From an uncultured Prevotella sp. (GTDB lineage Bacteria; Bacteroidota; Bacteroidia; Bacteroidales; Bacteroidaceae): a DNA stretch of 64,000 bases. Below the pieces are notes generated by a model. It saw nothing but the letters and a program-made list of their open reading frames with translations, was not told the DNA's origin and did not search any database. Shown one piece after another: positions 1 to 8,431 of the stretch (the first letter of the stretch is position 1; each line of letters opens with the position of its first letter). The position numbers and the translations under genes were made by a program. The stretch lies in contig CAKQMS010000006.1 in assembly GCA_934254985.1 (NCBI GenBank), positions 60,185-124,184 on the forward strand. The letters run 5' to 3'.

Positions 1-1778
1 GTGGCGGCAAGAGCATCACCTTCCAGGTGCCTGCACTTGCCATGGATGGTGTGTGCCTGGTGGTAACGCCTTTGATAGCTCTGATGAAGGACCAGGTGCA
101 AAACCTTCGCAAACGTGGCATCATGGCTGCAGCAATATACTCAGGCATGACACGACCAGAGATTGTTACAACTCTCGAAAACTGCATCTTCGGACAAACA
201 AAACTGTTATATATCTCGCCCGAGCGTTTGGCTTCAGAATTATTCCAAACCAAGTTGCGACATATCAAAGTGAGCTTCATCACCGTAGACGAGGCTCATT
301 GCATAAGCCAATGGGGCTACGATTTTCGTCCTTCGTATCTCAACATTGCCGACATCAAGAAGTTAAAGCCTTCAGCTCCTATCCTTGCTCTTACTGCAAC
401 AGCCACTCCTGCCGTAATCGACGACATACAGGAGAGACTACAGTTTAAGGAAAAGAATGTCTTCAAGATGAGTTTTGAGCGCAAGAACCTCACCTATGTG
501 GTACGACCAACAATAGACAAGGATGCTGAGATGATACACATCCTTGAGTCAGTAAAGGGTTCGGCAATAGTATATGTGAGAAGTCGTAAGCGCACAAAAG
601 AGATATCAGACCTTCTCGAAGCCAATGGCATTCCATCTACATTCTATCATGCAGGTCTCTCCCACTCTACTAAAGACATTCGTCAGCAGCGTTGGCACAA
701 CGACGAAACAAGAGTTATGGTGGCGACAAACGCCTTTGGTATGGGTATCGACAAGCCTGACGTGAGAATGGTCATTCACTATGATAGTCCAGATTCTATA
801 GAAGCTTATTTCCAAGAAGCCGGTCGAGCTGGTCGCGATGGCAAGCGAGCATATGCCGTATTGCTTTACGACAAGCGCGACACGCAGAAACTGATAAAGC
901 GCATAGACACCAATTTCCCGCCAAAGGACTATATAATAAAGGTGTATGAAGATTTGGCTTACTATTACCAAATAGCAGCAGGAAGCGGATATGGTCACAC
1001 ATTCTCTTTCGAAATAGAGAAATTCTGCCACATCTTCAAGCATTATCCTCTGCAGGCACATTCTGCTCTCGTCATTCTCGCGCGTGCGCAATATATAGAA
1101 TATGAGACCGACCCTGAGTCGCGAGCACGACTGATGTTCTTGCTCAATCGCAATGAGCTATACCGCCTCGACGATTTAACCCAACAGGAGGATGCTCTCA
1201 TCACAGCTTTATTGCGTCTGTATGGTAGCTTGTTTGTAGACTACACCTTCATTGACCTTGGCTTAGTGGCAGACTATTCGCAGATACCTCAGCAAGAGAT
1301 TTACCTCATGCTGAAATCGCTGAGCCAACGCCGAATTCTACATTTCATACCAGAGAGCAGAACTCCATACATCACCTATACTCAAAATCGCGAATTGCCT
1401 GAGCGTATAGTGATATCTAAAGAGGTGTATGAAGACCGTAAGGAGGAATTTACGAAGCGCATAAATGCCATGATAGCTTATGCCAACGACACTACGACAT
1501 GTCGTAGCAAAATGTTGCTCAACTATTTTGGCGAAAAGCAAGACCACGACTGTGGGCAATGTGATGTTTGCTTGGATAACAACACCAACCAAGTGGCTGA
1601 AGAGAAGATAGACCCTGTGAAACATCAGATTCTCAACCTCTTGGCAGACAAAGCTCCTCACCACATCACCGAGATTGCACGTCTCACACTACCACGCGAA
1701 CAAGTGATAGCAGCCCTACAGGCATTGCTCGACGAAGAAATACTAATAAAGGAAGACAGCATTATAAGGATGAAATAA
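1..1778 (+). CDS. recQ: RecQ family ATP-dependent DNA helicase, 5' end outside window
   Basis: This is a superfamily 2 3'-5' DNA helicase acting in recombination and repair of stalled forks. The frame is open from the first bases and reads GGKSITFQVPAL, the Walker A motif, so the true start lies about 45-50 codons before the window. Downstream come the DEAH box (VDEAHCISQWGYDFRPSY), motif V/VI (GMGIDKPDVRMVIHY, QEAGRAGRDG) and the RecQ zinc-binding cysteines (CRSKM, then CGQCDVC near the C-terminal fifth), followed by a short winged-helix region. I see no HRDC domain, as is common in short RecQ proteins. The only in-window starts (such as GTG at 27) fall inside the Walker A region and are not real starts. 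The gene ends in a terminator that includes its stop codon and is convergent with the GH25 gene. Confidence 0.95.
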   Translation, partial: GGKSITFQVPALAMDGVCLVVTPLIALMKDQVQNLRKRGIMAAAIYSGMTRPEIVTTLENCIFGQTKLLYISPERLASELFQTKLRHIKVSFITVDEAHCISQWGYDFRPSYLNIADIKKLKPSAPILALTATATPAVIDDIQERLQFKEKNVFKMSFERKNLTYVVRPTIDKDAEMIHILESVKGSAIVYVRSRKRTKEISDLLEANGIPSTFYHAGLSHSTKDIRQQRWHNDETRVMVATNAFGMGIDKPDVRMVIHYDSPDSIEAYFQEAGRAGRDGKRAYAVLLYDKRDTQKLIKRIDTNFPPKDYIIKVYEDLAYYYQIAAGSGYGHTFSFEIEKFCHIFKHYPLQAHSALVILARAQYIEYETDPESRARLMFLLNRNELYRLDDLTQQEDALITALLRLYGSLFVDYTFIDLGLVADYSQIPQQEIYLMLKSLSQRRILHFIPESRTPYITYTQNRELPERIVISKEVYEDRKEEFTKRINAMIAYANDTTTCRSKMLLNYFGEKQDHDCGQCDVCLDNNTNQVAEEKIDPVKHQILNLLADKAPHHITEIARLTLPREQVIAALQALLDEEILIKEDSIIRMK

Positions 1779-1797
1779 ATGCTGTCTTCCTTTTTCT
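1750..1797 (+). terminator. Rho-independent terminator overlapping the recQ stop codon
   Basis: A 14-bp perfect inverted repeat (AGGAAGACAGCATT / AATGCTGTCTTCCT) flanks a 14-nt loop and is followed by TTTTC and a second T-run. The recQ stop codon lies at the base of the right arm. The GH25 gene on the other strand ends just beyond it, so the structure may insulate both. Confidence 0.8.
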
Positions 1798-1802
1798 ATT
1801 TT

Positions 1803-3566
1803 TTACTTAAACTCCTTGAACAAATCGTCGTAGCCATTAAATACATTGATGTCTACCTCACCACGTATGCCACGCACTCTGCCATCGGGCGACAACTGCC
1901 AAATGGCAAGATGCACATCTGGCTTATACTCGCCATAGCGTGCTATCCACACTTGATAGTTGTCGCGAAGATATTTGCCATCGGCATAGCTATCATTCAA
2001 GTATTTATTGATGAACGTCTGACTGATATACAATATCGGACGCACTTTCATCACCTGTTCTACGCTCACGAGCCATTTCCTCACAGCTGCAAGCATCACC
2101 TCAGGACCACCCATCTGCATGATGAGCTTTGTAGATGGTTCTACATCGAGAGCTGGAGGCAAGTCGCCATGTTCATATCGACAGTTCTTTACGAACAATG
2201 CCACTTGTTGCGATACAGGCACTCTGGTTGAGAAGAAATGATAGGCTCCTACCCTATAGCCATGCTTGCGTGCAGCAGCATAGTCGGCACGATAGTATTG
2301 ATTAAGCAAGCTCTTGCCCTCGCTACATTTTATATAAATAAAGGATATTGGAAAGTCTACCACACCACTCACACGCTTCTTCGACAACGAGCCAAGCGAA
2401 GATATGCGCAACTTATTCCATTCTATAGGGTATGTCACCTTATATCTACGGCGCTTTCCCCTAACTCTTCTCACAGCATAAGTCTTGCGTGGAGGTTCGT
2501 GCTGATAACGCGAAATATCGATACCATAGATGTGGGCAGAAGTGTATAGCGGTTGTTCGCCACGATAGCGACCATTCTTCCACAATCCTGCCCTCACCTT
2601 CTCTGATGAGAATGCCACTCCAAAGCCATCAGGCAAGCACGATGATGCCGACTTTGGCAATATGGTGTCCACACATTGTCCTTCGTAATAAGAACCATCA
2701 GGATAGCAAATACCTACAACACCATGATAGCGCCCATCAGCATTACGATTACCGTAGATAATGGTATCGGGAAGATTCTTTAAAGCCTTGCATGGCTTCA
2801 TACCATTACCGATATCTGAAGCCTGAGCATATACAGGACGCACACCTTTAGGAGTACCGCCATCCAAGGTTGTGAAGAAAAGGAAGCCTTTGCGATGCGA
2901 CTTTATTGAGCGTGCAGGAAGGCGTAGCGAGTCGACAACCACAGTATAGTCTTCCTGTACCATAGCCTTAGCGGCCTTTGCCTCCACTATCGGCAACGCA
3001 CGAGCTATAAGGTGTTTCACAGAGTCGATATAATGGTTCACCACTTCTCTTCTGCGTGCCACAACATCAAAGCCTTCGTCGCCAACGCTATGACGACGCA
3101 TGTAGTAATCAATCTCTGCTAACTGATGGCGATACGATTTCAGTATCTTCTCCAGTTTCTTATATCTATTGCTTACGAAGGCATATGCCGACGCATCGTC
3201 TACACTTTGCATGGTGCTCTGAGCTTCAGCATTGGCATCCACCTTGGCAGCAAGAGTGGCAAAACATGATGGAAACCACCAACGGTTCACCCACGATGAT
3301 TGACGATGGCGAGTGATACGCTTTAAGAACAAAGAATCGGTAGGCAACGCCAACAAGGTGTCGCCTTGGTTGTAGGCATATACAAATAGCGAGTCTGCAC
3401 CCGTAGGAGTGGTGACGATATAGTATTTCCGCTCTTCCACGACAGCAGCCGTAGAAGCCTGCGGTTTATCGAAATAAAACCTTGATATTAAGCAGAATAT
3501 GCCTATCACTACAGCTACTATGCTACTGGCAATTATTATTCTGCGTTTAGTTATCATTTGCTTCAT
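1803..3566 (-). CDS. Membrane-anchored GH25 muramidase with MORN-like segment
   Basis: This is a probable lysozyme-type N-acetylmuramidase of 587 aa. Residues 8-28 form a hydrophobic signal anchor. Residues 120-210 are helical and charged. Residues 265-340 hold MORN-like turns (ADGRYHGVVGICYPDGSYYEG, NGRYRGEQPL). The GH25 barrel runs from about 347 to the end: YGIDISRYQ supplies the first catalytic-site Asp (about D350), DVEP supplies the Asp/Glu pair (about D474 and E476), and AIWQ and DINVFNG close the fold. Catalysis in the periplasm on peptidoglycan is inferred from the family. A TAnnTTTG-type box on the minus strand (3590-3597) precedes the ATG. The MORN-like part is unusual for GH25 and may position the enzyme at the envelope. 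Confidence 0.88.
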   Translation of the reverse strand: MKQMITKRRIIIASSIVAVVIGIFCLISRFYFDKPQASTAAVVEERKYYIVTTPTGADSLFVYAYNQGDTLLALPTDSLFLKRITRHRQSSWVNRWWFPSCFATLAAKVDANAEAQSTMQSVDDASAYAFVSNRYKKLEKILKSYRHQLAEIDYYMRRHSVGDEGFDVVARRREVVNHYIDSVKHLIARALPIVEAKAAKAMVQEDYTVVVDSLRLPARSIKSHRKGFLFFTTLDGGTPKGVRPVYAQASDIGNGMKPCKALKNLPDTIIYGNRNADGRYHGVVGICYPDGSYYEGQCVDTILPKSASSCLPDGFGVAFSSEKVRAGLWKNGRYRGEQPLYTSAHIYGIDISRYQHEPPRKTYAVRRVRGKRRRYKVTYPIEWNKLRISSLGSLSKKRVSGVVDFPISFIYIKCSEGKSLLNQYYRADYAAARKHGYRVGAYHFFSTRVPVSQQVALFVKNCRYEHGDLPPALDVEPSTKLIMQMGGPEVMLAAVRKWLVSVEQVMKVRPILYISQTFINKYLNDSYADGKYLRDNYQVWIARYGEYKPDVHLAIWQLSPDGRVRGIRGEVDINVFNGYDDLFKEFK

Positions 3567-3589
3567 TGTGTGTTTAAATTAAGGTCATG

Positions 3590-3597
3590 CAAAGATA
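3590..3597 (-). promoter_or_regulatory. Bacteroidetes -7 box for the GH25 gene
   Basis: On the minus strand the sequence is TATCTTTG, a match to TAnnTTTG, 24 nt upstream of the ATG. The nearest TTTG (3623-3626) is about 25 nt upstream of it, longer than the usual spacing. Confidence 0.45.
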
Positions 3598-3652
3598 GAA
3601 TTTATTTTGGAAATTATATCATCAAACACATAAAAAAATCAAGTTTTATAAC

Positions 3653-3799
3653 TATCTTTGCACCGACAAATTATAGCAATCATATCAAGGAACGAACAAT
3701 AACTAAAAAAACAGAAACAGTTATGAAATAATGATAAAAACATGGGCAACTATATCTTAAAGTACTGACATACTGATATAGTTGCCCAAGTTTATTTTT
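3653..3799 (+). ncRNA. Candidate small RNA or relic transcription unit
   Basis: The 517-bp gap between the GH25 gene and ilvC holds a plus-strand TATCTTTG (3653-3660), then about 80 nt with no usable frame (ATG AAA TAA at 3722), then a 14-bp perfect stem (TGGGCAACTATATC / GATATAGTTGCCCA, 3743-3756 and 3775-3788), then AGTTTATTTTTT. The loop can itself pair (AGTA/TACT). Promoter-like box plus terminator without an ORF suggests either a short RNA of about 130 nt or the remains of a lost gene. No -33 TTTG is visible, which weakens the promoter. Confidence 0.3.
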
Positions 3800-3830
3800 T
3801 AGCTTAAAACAGCCAATTATATTACTCTTT

Positions 3831-3940
3831 CGACTAACAGCTGTTAGTCGGTAAAGTAAGTTAGCTTCATTGGCCAACGAAGCCTATTGCGTTGACCAAC
3901 GAAGCAAGCTTCGTTTGGCAATGTAGCCTATTGCATTTTT
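3831..3940. repeat. 20-bp palindrome followed by REP-like inverted repeat
   Basis: CGACTAACAGCTGTTAGTCG (3831-3850) is a perfect 20-bp palindrome. It is followed by a cluster in which CCAACGAAGC is repeated directly and then inverted as GCTTCGTTTGG, and GCCTATTGC occurs twice. The arrangement resembles an intergenic palindromic repeat. No gene overlaps it. Confidence 0.6.
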
Positions 3941-3954
3941 TGACCATAAAAATC

Positions 3955-3987
3955 GAGGGGAGCGAATCAACACGATCAGCTCCCCTC
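3955..3987 (-). terminator. Terminator of ilvC
   Basis: GAGGGGAGC and GCTCCCCTC form a 9-bp perfect stem with a 15-nt loop. Read on the minus strand it is followed by GATTTTTATGG. It lies about 100 nt after the ilvC stop. Confidence 0.7.
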
Positions 3988-4083
3988 TTATAAATTAAAA
4001 GGTTTGTATGAGATATATATGAAAATATCCTGATTACCTGTTTACTTACATACCTTGATTTAACAATATTCGGTACATCCAAA

Positions 4084-5127
4084 TTAGTTGTTCTCTGGAC
4101 GCAACTTGCGTACAGTAACACCAGCCTGCCACATTTCCTTGTTGCGCATAGCCTCAAGTTCAGCATTAAGCTTCTCGCGATAGTCAGGCTGTGAGTTCTT
4201 GTCGATAGAAATCTGAGCCTCGTTGCCAGTCTTTACTGAGTAGTAGAGCCACTCCATAACAGGCTTGATAGCCTCGCGGAAACGAGGAGCCCAATCGAGC
4301 GCACCACGCTGAGCTGTGGTAGAACAGTTAGCATACATCCAGTCCATACCCTTTGCACCGAACAATGGGCCAAGGCTCTGTGTGAGCTCTTCAACAGTCT
4401 CGTTGAAAGCCTCAGATGGAGAGTGACCATTCTCACGGAGTACATCATACTGAGCCTCGAGCAATCCCTCGATAGCACCCATCAATGAGCCACGCTCACC
4501 AGTAAGGTCTGAAGTAGCCTCACGCTGGAATGTAGTCTTAAACAAATATCCTGCACCGATACCGATACCAAATGCAATAGTCTTGTCCTCAGCATTGCCT
4601 GAAGCATCCTGATATACTGCATATGAGCAGTTCAAACCACGACCCTCACAGAACATTGTACGGAGCGATGTACCAGAACCCTTAGGAGCAACCATGATAA
4701 CATCGATATCCTCTGGAGGAACTACGCCTGTACGGTCGTTCCAGTTAATGGCAAAGCCATGTGAATAATATAGAGTCTTACCTGCAGTAAGATATTTCTT
4801 GATTTTTGGCCATACAGCAATCTGACCAGCGTCAGAAAGCAACATGCAGACGATAGTGCCCTTCTGAGCAGCTTCCTCAATAGAGAAAAGAGTCTTTCCT
4901 GGTACCCATCCGTCGGCTACAGCCTTGTCGTATGTCTTGCCTTCGCGCTGACCTACAATAACATTAAAGCCATTGTCGCGCAGGTTGCAAGCTTGACCTG
5001 GTCCCTGAATACCATAACCGATAACTGCGATAGTTTCGTTTTTGAGCACTTCGCGTGCTTTTTCCAATGAGAACTCTTTGCTGGTGACTACGGTTTCCAT
5101 TACGCCACCAAAATTCATTTGTGCCAT
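4084..5127 (-). CDS. ilvC: Ketol-acid reductoisomerase
   Basis: This enzyme converts 2-acetolactate or 2-aceto-2-hydroxybutyrate to the dihydroxyacid with Mg2+ and NAD(P)H, the second common step of valine, leucine and isoleucine synthesis. The protein is 347 aa, a class I single-KARI-domain length. It has the Rossmann motif GYGIQGPGQACNLRDNG near residue 37, the cofactor-specificity loop VGQREGKTYDK, the MVAPKG segment, and the C-terminal knotted helical domain with TSDLTGERGSLMGAIEGLLEAQ metal ligands split over several helices. It lies last in the ilv cluster but has its own promoter (TACCTTTG at 5274-5281) and terminator, so it can be expressed apart from ilvDBN. Confidence 0.97.
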   Translation of the reverse strand: MAQMNFGGVMETVVTSKEFSLEKAREVLKNETIAVIGYGIQGPGQACNLRDNGFNVIVGQREGKTYDKAVADGWVPGKTLFSIEEAAQKGTIVCMLLSDAGQIAVWPKIKKYLTAGKTLYYSHGFAINWNDRTGVVPPEDIDVIMVAPKGSGTSLRTMFCEGRGLNCSYAVYQDASGNAEDKTIAFGIGIGAGYLFKTTFQREATSDLTGERGSLMGAIEGLLEAQYDVLRENGHSPSEAFNETVEELTQSLGPLFGAKGMDWMYANCSTTAQRGALDWAPRFREAIKPVMEWLYYSVKTGNEAQISIDKNSQPDYREKLNAELEAMRNKEMWQAGVTVRKLRPENN

Positions 5128-5273
5128 GTTTGTAATTGTTTTGTGCCGCTTATGACATTGCGGCGGTTAATTAATTACCTTGTGGTTCTGCAATCCTTGT
5201 CCAAAAGATGTTGAATGAATCACCCATATCCTACTCGAGGCTATAGCTAAGGTATTATTCTTTTATTCGACAG

Positions 5274-5305
5274 CAAAGGTAACGATTTAATATTAAACCA
5301 CCAAA
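5274..5305 (-). promoter_or_regulatory. ilvC promoter
   Basis: On the minus strand TTTG (5302-5305) is followed after 20 nt by TACCTTTG (5274-5281), an exact match to the Bacteroidetes sigma consensus. The predicted start gives a leader of about 140 nt, which contains no Ile/Leu/Val-rich reading frame and only a weak GCCGC hairpin. Confidence 0.6.
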
Positions 5306-5312
5306 TTTTCTT

Positions 5313-6101
5313 TCAATCTTTTACGAAATTCATTAAAATTCTACACACTTCGATAGTTCCTTGCGTTTCTTTCTTTATTTTTACCACCTTTATTGCATAT
5401 TCTAAAGGTGCTATTTCTTCACGATAGAATGATAGTTTGTCACCTTGATATGTTTCTGCCACGTATGCCACTTCGAGTCGTTTCAGTCTATTAGCTTTAT
5501 AGAAGTCGATATCGAAGAGGTCGAGAACATGTTCTATGTATTTTATGCTGTTGATATGACCATTCACATCTACATCATTATAATAGGTGTCGATGGTTCT
5601 CACGAGTTCTGCGTCGGCTGTAACCTTCACCCTACCCGACTTTGCTATCGGACAAGGCTTCTCTGTTTCCACATATTCTTTTATCAAGCCATCGTTGATA
5701 GAGAAAATGTCTACTGGTTGTCGGCTCTGAGTGTCTATCATTGCCCACACACTCTTACCATAGCCCAACACAGAGCCATCGGAAGCAGATATGGCAAAAT
5801 TACGAGAAGTGAAGAACTTCATCACGCTCTCCACCCATGTTTCTACTGTGAAATGGTCGTAGGCTTTAGGCATACGCTCCATCTCGATAGCCAGTCGCGA
5901 CAACACCCATGTGCGATGTTGTGGTCCCAAAACACTCATACCATAGCCACGGTCGTTGCTATGGAAGTCGGCGGCATTGAGCAGATGATTGCCCAAATGT
6001 CCCATAAACAGATGTTGCGAATAGTCGCAATGGAAAGGTTCAGCCAGGAATTCGTAGCTGCCAACCTTACTCAGCAATGTCTTTGTCATGCGCATTTTCA
6101 T
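5313..6101 (-). CDS. Acyl-ACP thioesterase (FatA-like, double hotdog)
   Basis: This is a probable acyl-acyl carrier protein thioesterase that releases fatty acids from ACP in the cytoplasm. The N-terminal half carries the hotdog motif NAADFHSNDRGYGMSVLG and HRTWVLSRLAIEMERMP. The second half has the typical VNGHINSIKYIEHVLD (Asn/His catalytic segment). The ATG at 6101 (MKMRMTK) is preferred, while the GTG at 6113 and ATGs at 6095 and 6089 are alternatives, and all overlap the 3' end of ilvN by 20-50 bp. Its place inside the ilv operon recurs in Bacteroidales. A link to branched-chain fatty acid supply from BCAA precursors is my inference. Confidence 0.85.
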   Translation of the reverse strand: MKMRMTKTLLSKVGSYEFLAEPFHCDYSQHLFMGHLGNHLLNAADFHSNDRGYGMSVLGPQHRTWVLSRLAIEMERMPKAYDHFTVETWVESVMKFFTSRNFAISASDGSVLGYGKSVWAMIDTQSRQPVDIFSINDGLIKEYVETEKPCPIAKSGRVKVTADAELVRTIDTYYNDVDVNGHINSIKYIEHVLDLFDIDFYKANRLKRLEVAYVAETYQGDKLSFYREEIAPLEYAIKVVKIKKETQGTIEVCRILMNFVKD

Positions 6102-6615
6102 AAAGGAAATCACTTACCGGCTCGTCGAAACTACGAGTTACGGCGATACGTCCACTACGCGAATACTGCAGCAGGCAGTCGAAAGCCTTGAAGCGGGCAA
6201 AAAGGTCGGTAATATCTTCTGTGAGTCCTGCCAATATCACGGTGGAATATGTTGGGTTTACCTCCATCATTCGTGCATCATGCTTACGTATGGTGCGCGA
6301 AATCTCAGGATTCTCCATAAGCTTTGGAGTAGAGATTTTGAAGAGACCTACCTCGTGGATGAAGAGTTGCTCGTCGGTATAATAGTCGGCCTTCACCACA
6401 TCAATCTTCTTTTCAATCTGCTTTGTAATCTTTATTATCTGGTCTTCGTTGCTCCAAGCGGTGATAGTATACTTATGTATATCTTTGATGCTTGATGCAG
6501 AAACGTTGAGACTTTCGATATTCACTTGTCTACGTGTGAACACCGCTGTTATCTGATTCAAGATACCAACGACATTCTCTGAGTATACAAGTAATGTATA
6601 TAGTTTCTTTTCCAT
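6067..6615 (-). CDS. ilvN: Acetolactate synthase small (regulatory) subunit
   Basis: This is the regulatory subunit of acetohydroxyacid synthase and mediates feedback by branched-chain amino acids. It has 182 aa. Residues 4-75 form the ACT domain (YTLLVYSENVVGILNQITAVFTRRQVNIESL in part, with the Gly-rich ligand loop), and residues 85-165 the small-subunit C-terminal domain. It follows ilvB with a 74-bp gap containing a tandem 20-bp repeat. Its 3' end overlaps the thioesterase, pointing to translational coupling. Confidence 0.93.
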   Translation of the reverse strand: MEKKLYTLLVYSENVVGILNQITAVFTRRQVNIESLNVSASSIKDIHKYTITAWSNEDQIIKITKQIEKKIDVVKADYYTDEQLFIHEVGLFKISTPKLMENPEISRTIRKHDARMMEVNPTYSTVILAGLTEDITDLFARFKAFDCLLQYSRSGRIAVTRSFDEPVSDFLYENAHDKDIAE

Positions 6616-6630
6616 TTATTCACTTTTTAC

Positions 6631-6670
6631 TGAAACACAATTCTGCTTAATGAAACACAATTCTGCTTAA
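6631..6670. repeat. Perfect 20-bp tandem duplication between ilvB and ilvN
   Basis: TGAAACACAATTCTGCTTAA occurs twice head to tail, followed by a decayed third copy (TGAATTCTGATTCTGAA). It lies in the intercistronic space just 5' of ilvN. Confidence 0.9.
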
Positions 6671-6689
6671 TGAATTCTGATTCTGAATA

Positions 6690-8417
6690 TTAGATGTCGA
6701 GCTCGAGCAACATCTCGTTGACGCTTTTTCCTGGAGGAGTCATTGGCAATACGTTGTCTTCTTCCTTTATTGCACACTCCAAGAGGTATGGACCGTCGGT
6801 AGCTATCATCTTCTCTACTTTCTCTCTCAAAGTGCTACGGTCTACTGCTACATCATAGTTAATGCCATAGCCCTTGGCGATAGTTTCGTAGCATGGGTTG
6901 AGCATCTTGGTGAAGCTCTTGCGATGACCGAAGAACATGTCTTGCCATTGGCGCACGTTGCCAAGATAATTGTTGTTGAGGAGTATCATCTTTACAGGCG
7001 CTTGCTGCTCCATGATGGTGCCAAGTTCTTGTATGCTCATTTGGAAACCGCCATCGCCCATGAACAAGCAGACTGTGCGATCGGGAGCTCCGAAGGTTGC
7101 ACCCACAGCAGCTGGCAAACCAAAGCCCATGGTGCCAAGTCCACCACTCGACACTACCGAGCGCTTCTTGTTATATTTGAAATAGCGACAAGAGAACATC
7201 TGGTTCTGACCAACGTCTGTCACCAATACCGCATCGCCCTTGGTAACTTCAGCCACAACATTCACCACCTCGCCCATAAGCAACGGTCCCTCGGTAGGAT
7301 GTATTGCAGGCTGTATCACCTTCTCGTCTTCCATCTTTGCATATTCTGCAAACGAGTCGCGCCATTCGCGATGCACATTCTTCTTCAGCAGTCTTGTGAT
7401 AGCAGGCATCGTCATCTTGCAATCGCCGATAACGGCTACATCGCTCACGATATTCTTGTTTATCTCTGTAGGGTCGATGTCGAGATGAATAATCTTAGCC
7501 TGCTTAGCATAGGTAGAAGGCAGACCTGTAACACGGTCGCTAAAGCGCATACCGATAGCTATGAGCACATCACACTCTTGAGTCTTCATATTGGTGGCGT
7601 AGCTACCATGCATACCAAGCATACCCATATTCAATGGATGATTTGACGGCAAAGCCGAAAGACCCAAAAGGGTGCGACCTGCAGGAATGTCGGCTTTCTC
7701 GAGGAATTCCAACAACTCGTTGTGAGCACCACCAAGTTCCACACCCTGGCCAACGAGGGCGAAAGGACGCTCAGCATTATTGATAAGTTCTGCAGCTGCA
7801 GCCACGGCATCCTGATTGATAGCAGGATAAGGATTGTAAGATCTAATATGATCTACGTGTGCTGGTTTCCATTCGCAAGTATGCACCTGTGCATTCTTTG
7901 GGAAGTCGAGAACTACAGGTCCTGGGCGTCCGCTTCGAGCGATATAGAAGGCACGGCTAACAGCCCATGCCACATCCTCTGGGCGCTGGATCTGGTAAGC
8001 CCACTTTGAAATAGGCTGAGCCACACCTACAAGGTCTACTTCCTGGAAAGCATCAGTACCAAGAGCGCCAACGCCTACTTGACCTGCAATGACCACCATT
8101 GGTGTAGAATCCATCATAGCGTCGGCAACACCTGTGAGAGTGTTGGTAACACCAGGACCGCTTGTTACCAAGCAGACACCAACCTCGCCACTAACTCTTG
8201 CAAAGCCTTCGGCAGCATGTGCCGCAGCTTGCTCATGACGTACGAGGATATGGTCGAATATCTTATTTTCACCACGTGTATATCCATACAAAGCGTCGAA
8301 AACAGGCATGATGGCACCGCCCGGATAGCCGAAGATGGTTTTAACACCTTCGTTGTGGAGCGAGCGCATCAATGCCTCGGCGCCTGTTATTATTTGTTTC
8401 TGTGTTGTATCGTTCAT
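6690..8417 (-). CDS. ilvB: Acetolactate synthase large (catalytic) subunit
   Basis: This is the ThDP- and FAD-dependent enzyme that condenses pyruvate with pyruvate or 2-oxobutyrate, the committing step of BCAA synthesis. It has 575 aa. The N-terminal pyrimidine-binding domain carries the catalytic Glu in LVRHEQAAAHAAEGFAR. The middle FAD/DHS-like domain includes GVELGGAHNELLEFLE. The C-terminal pyrophosphate domain has the GDG...N motif (FMGDGGFQMSIQELG and LNNNYLG). It lies 14 bp downstream of ilvD, so both are surely co-transcribed. Confidence 0.96.
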   Translation of the reverse strand: MNDTTQKQIITGAEALMRSLHNEGVKTIFGYPGGAIMPVFDALYGYTRGENKIFDHILVRHEQAAAHAAEGFARVSGEVGVCLVTSGPGVTNTLTGVADAMMDSTPMVVIAGQVGVGALGTDAFQEVDLVGVAQPISKWAYQIQRPEDVAWAVSRAFYIARSGRPGPVVLDFPKNAQVHTCEWKPAHVDHIRSYNPYPAINQDAVAAAAELINNAERPFALVGQGVELGGAHNELLEFLEKADIPAGRTLLGLSALPSNHPLNMGMLGMHGSYATNMKTQECDVLIAIGMRFSDRVTGLPSTYAKQAKIIHLDIDPTEINKNIVSDVAVIGDCKMTMPAITRLLKKNVHREWRDSFAEYAKMEDEKVIQPAIHPTEGPLLMGEVVNVVAEVTKGDAVLVTDVGQNQMFSCRYFKYNKKRSVVSSGGLGTMGFGLPAAVGATFGAPDRTVCLFMGDGGFQMSIQELGTIMEQQAPVKMILLNNNYLGNVRQWQDMFFGHRKSFTKMLNPCYETIAKGYGINYDVAVDRSTLREKVEKMIATDGPYLLECAIKEEDNVLPMTPPGKSVNEMLLELDI

Positions 8418-8431
8418 CTGCGTTTTTCTTC

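Noticed and set aside
3680-3877. 65-aa ORF on the minus strand
   Set aside because: It covers the palindromes and the terminator-like hairpin, and has no coding character.
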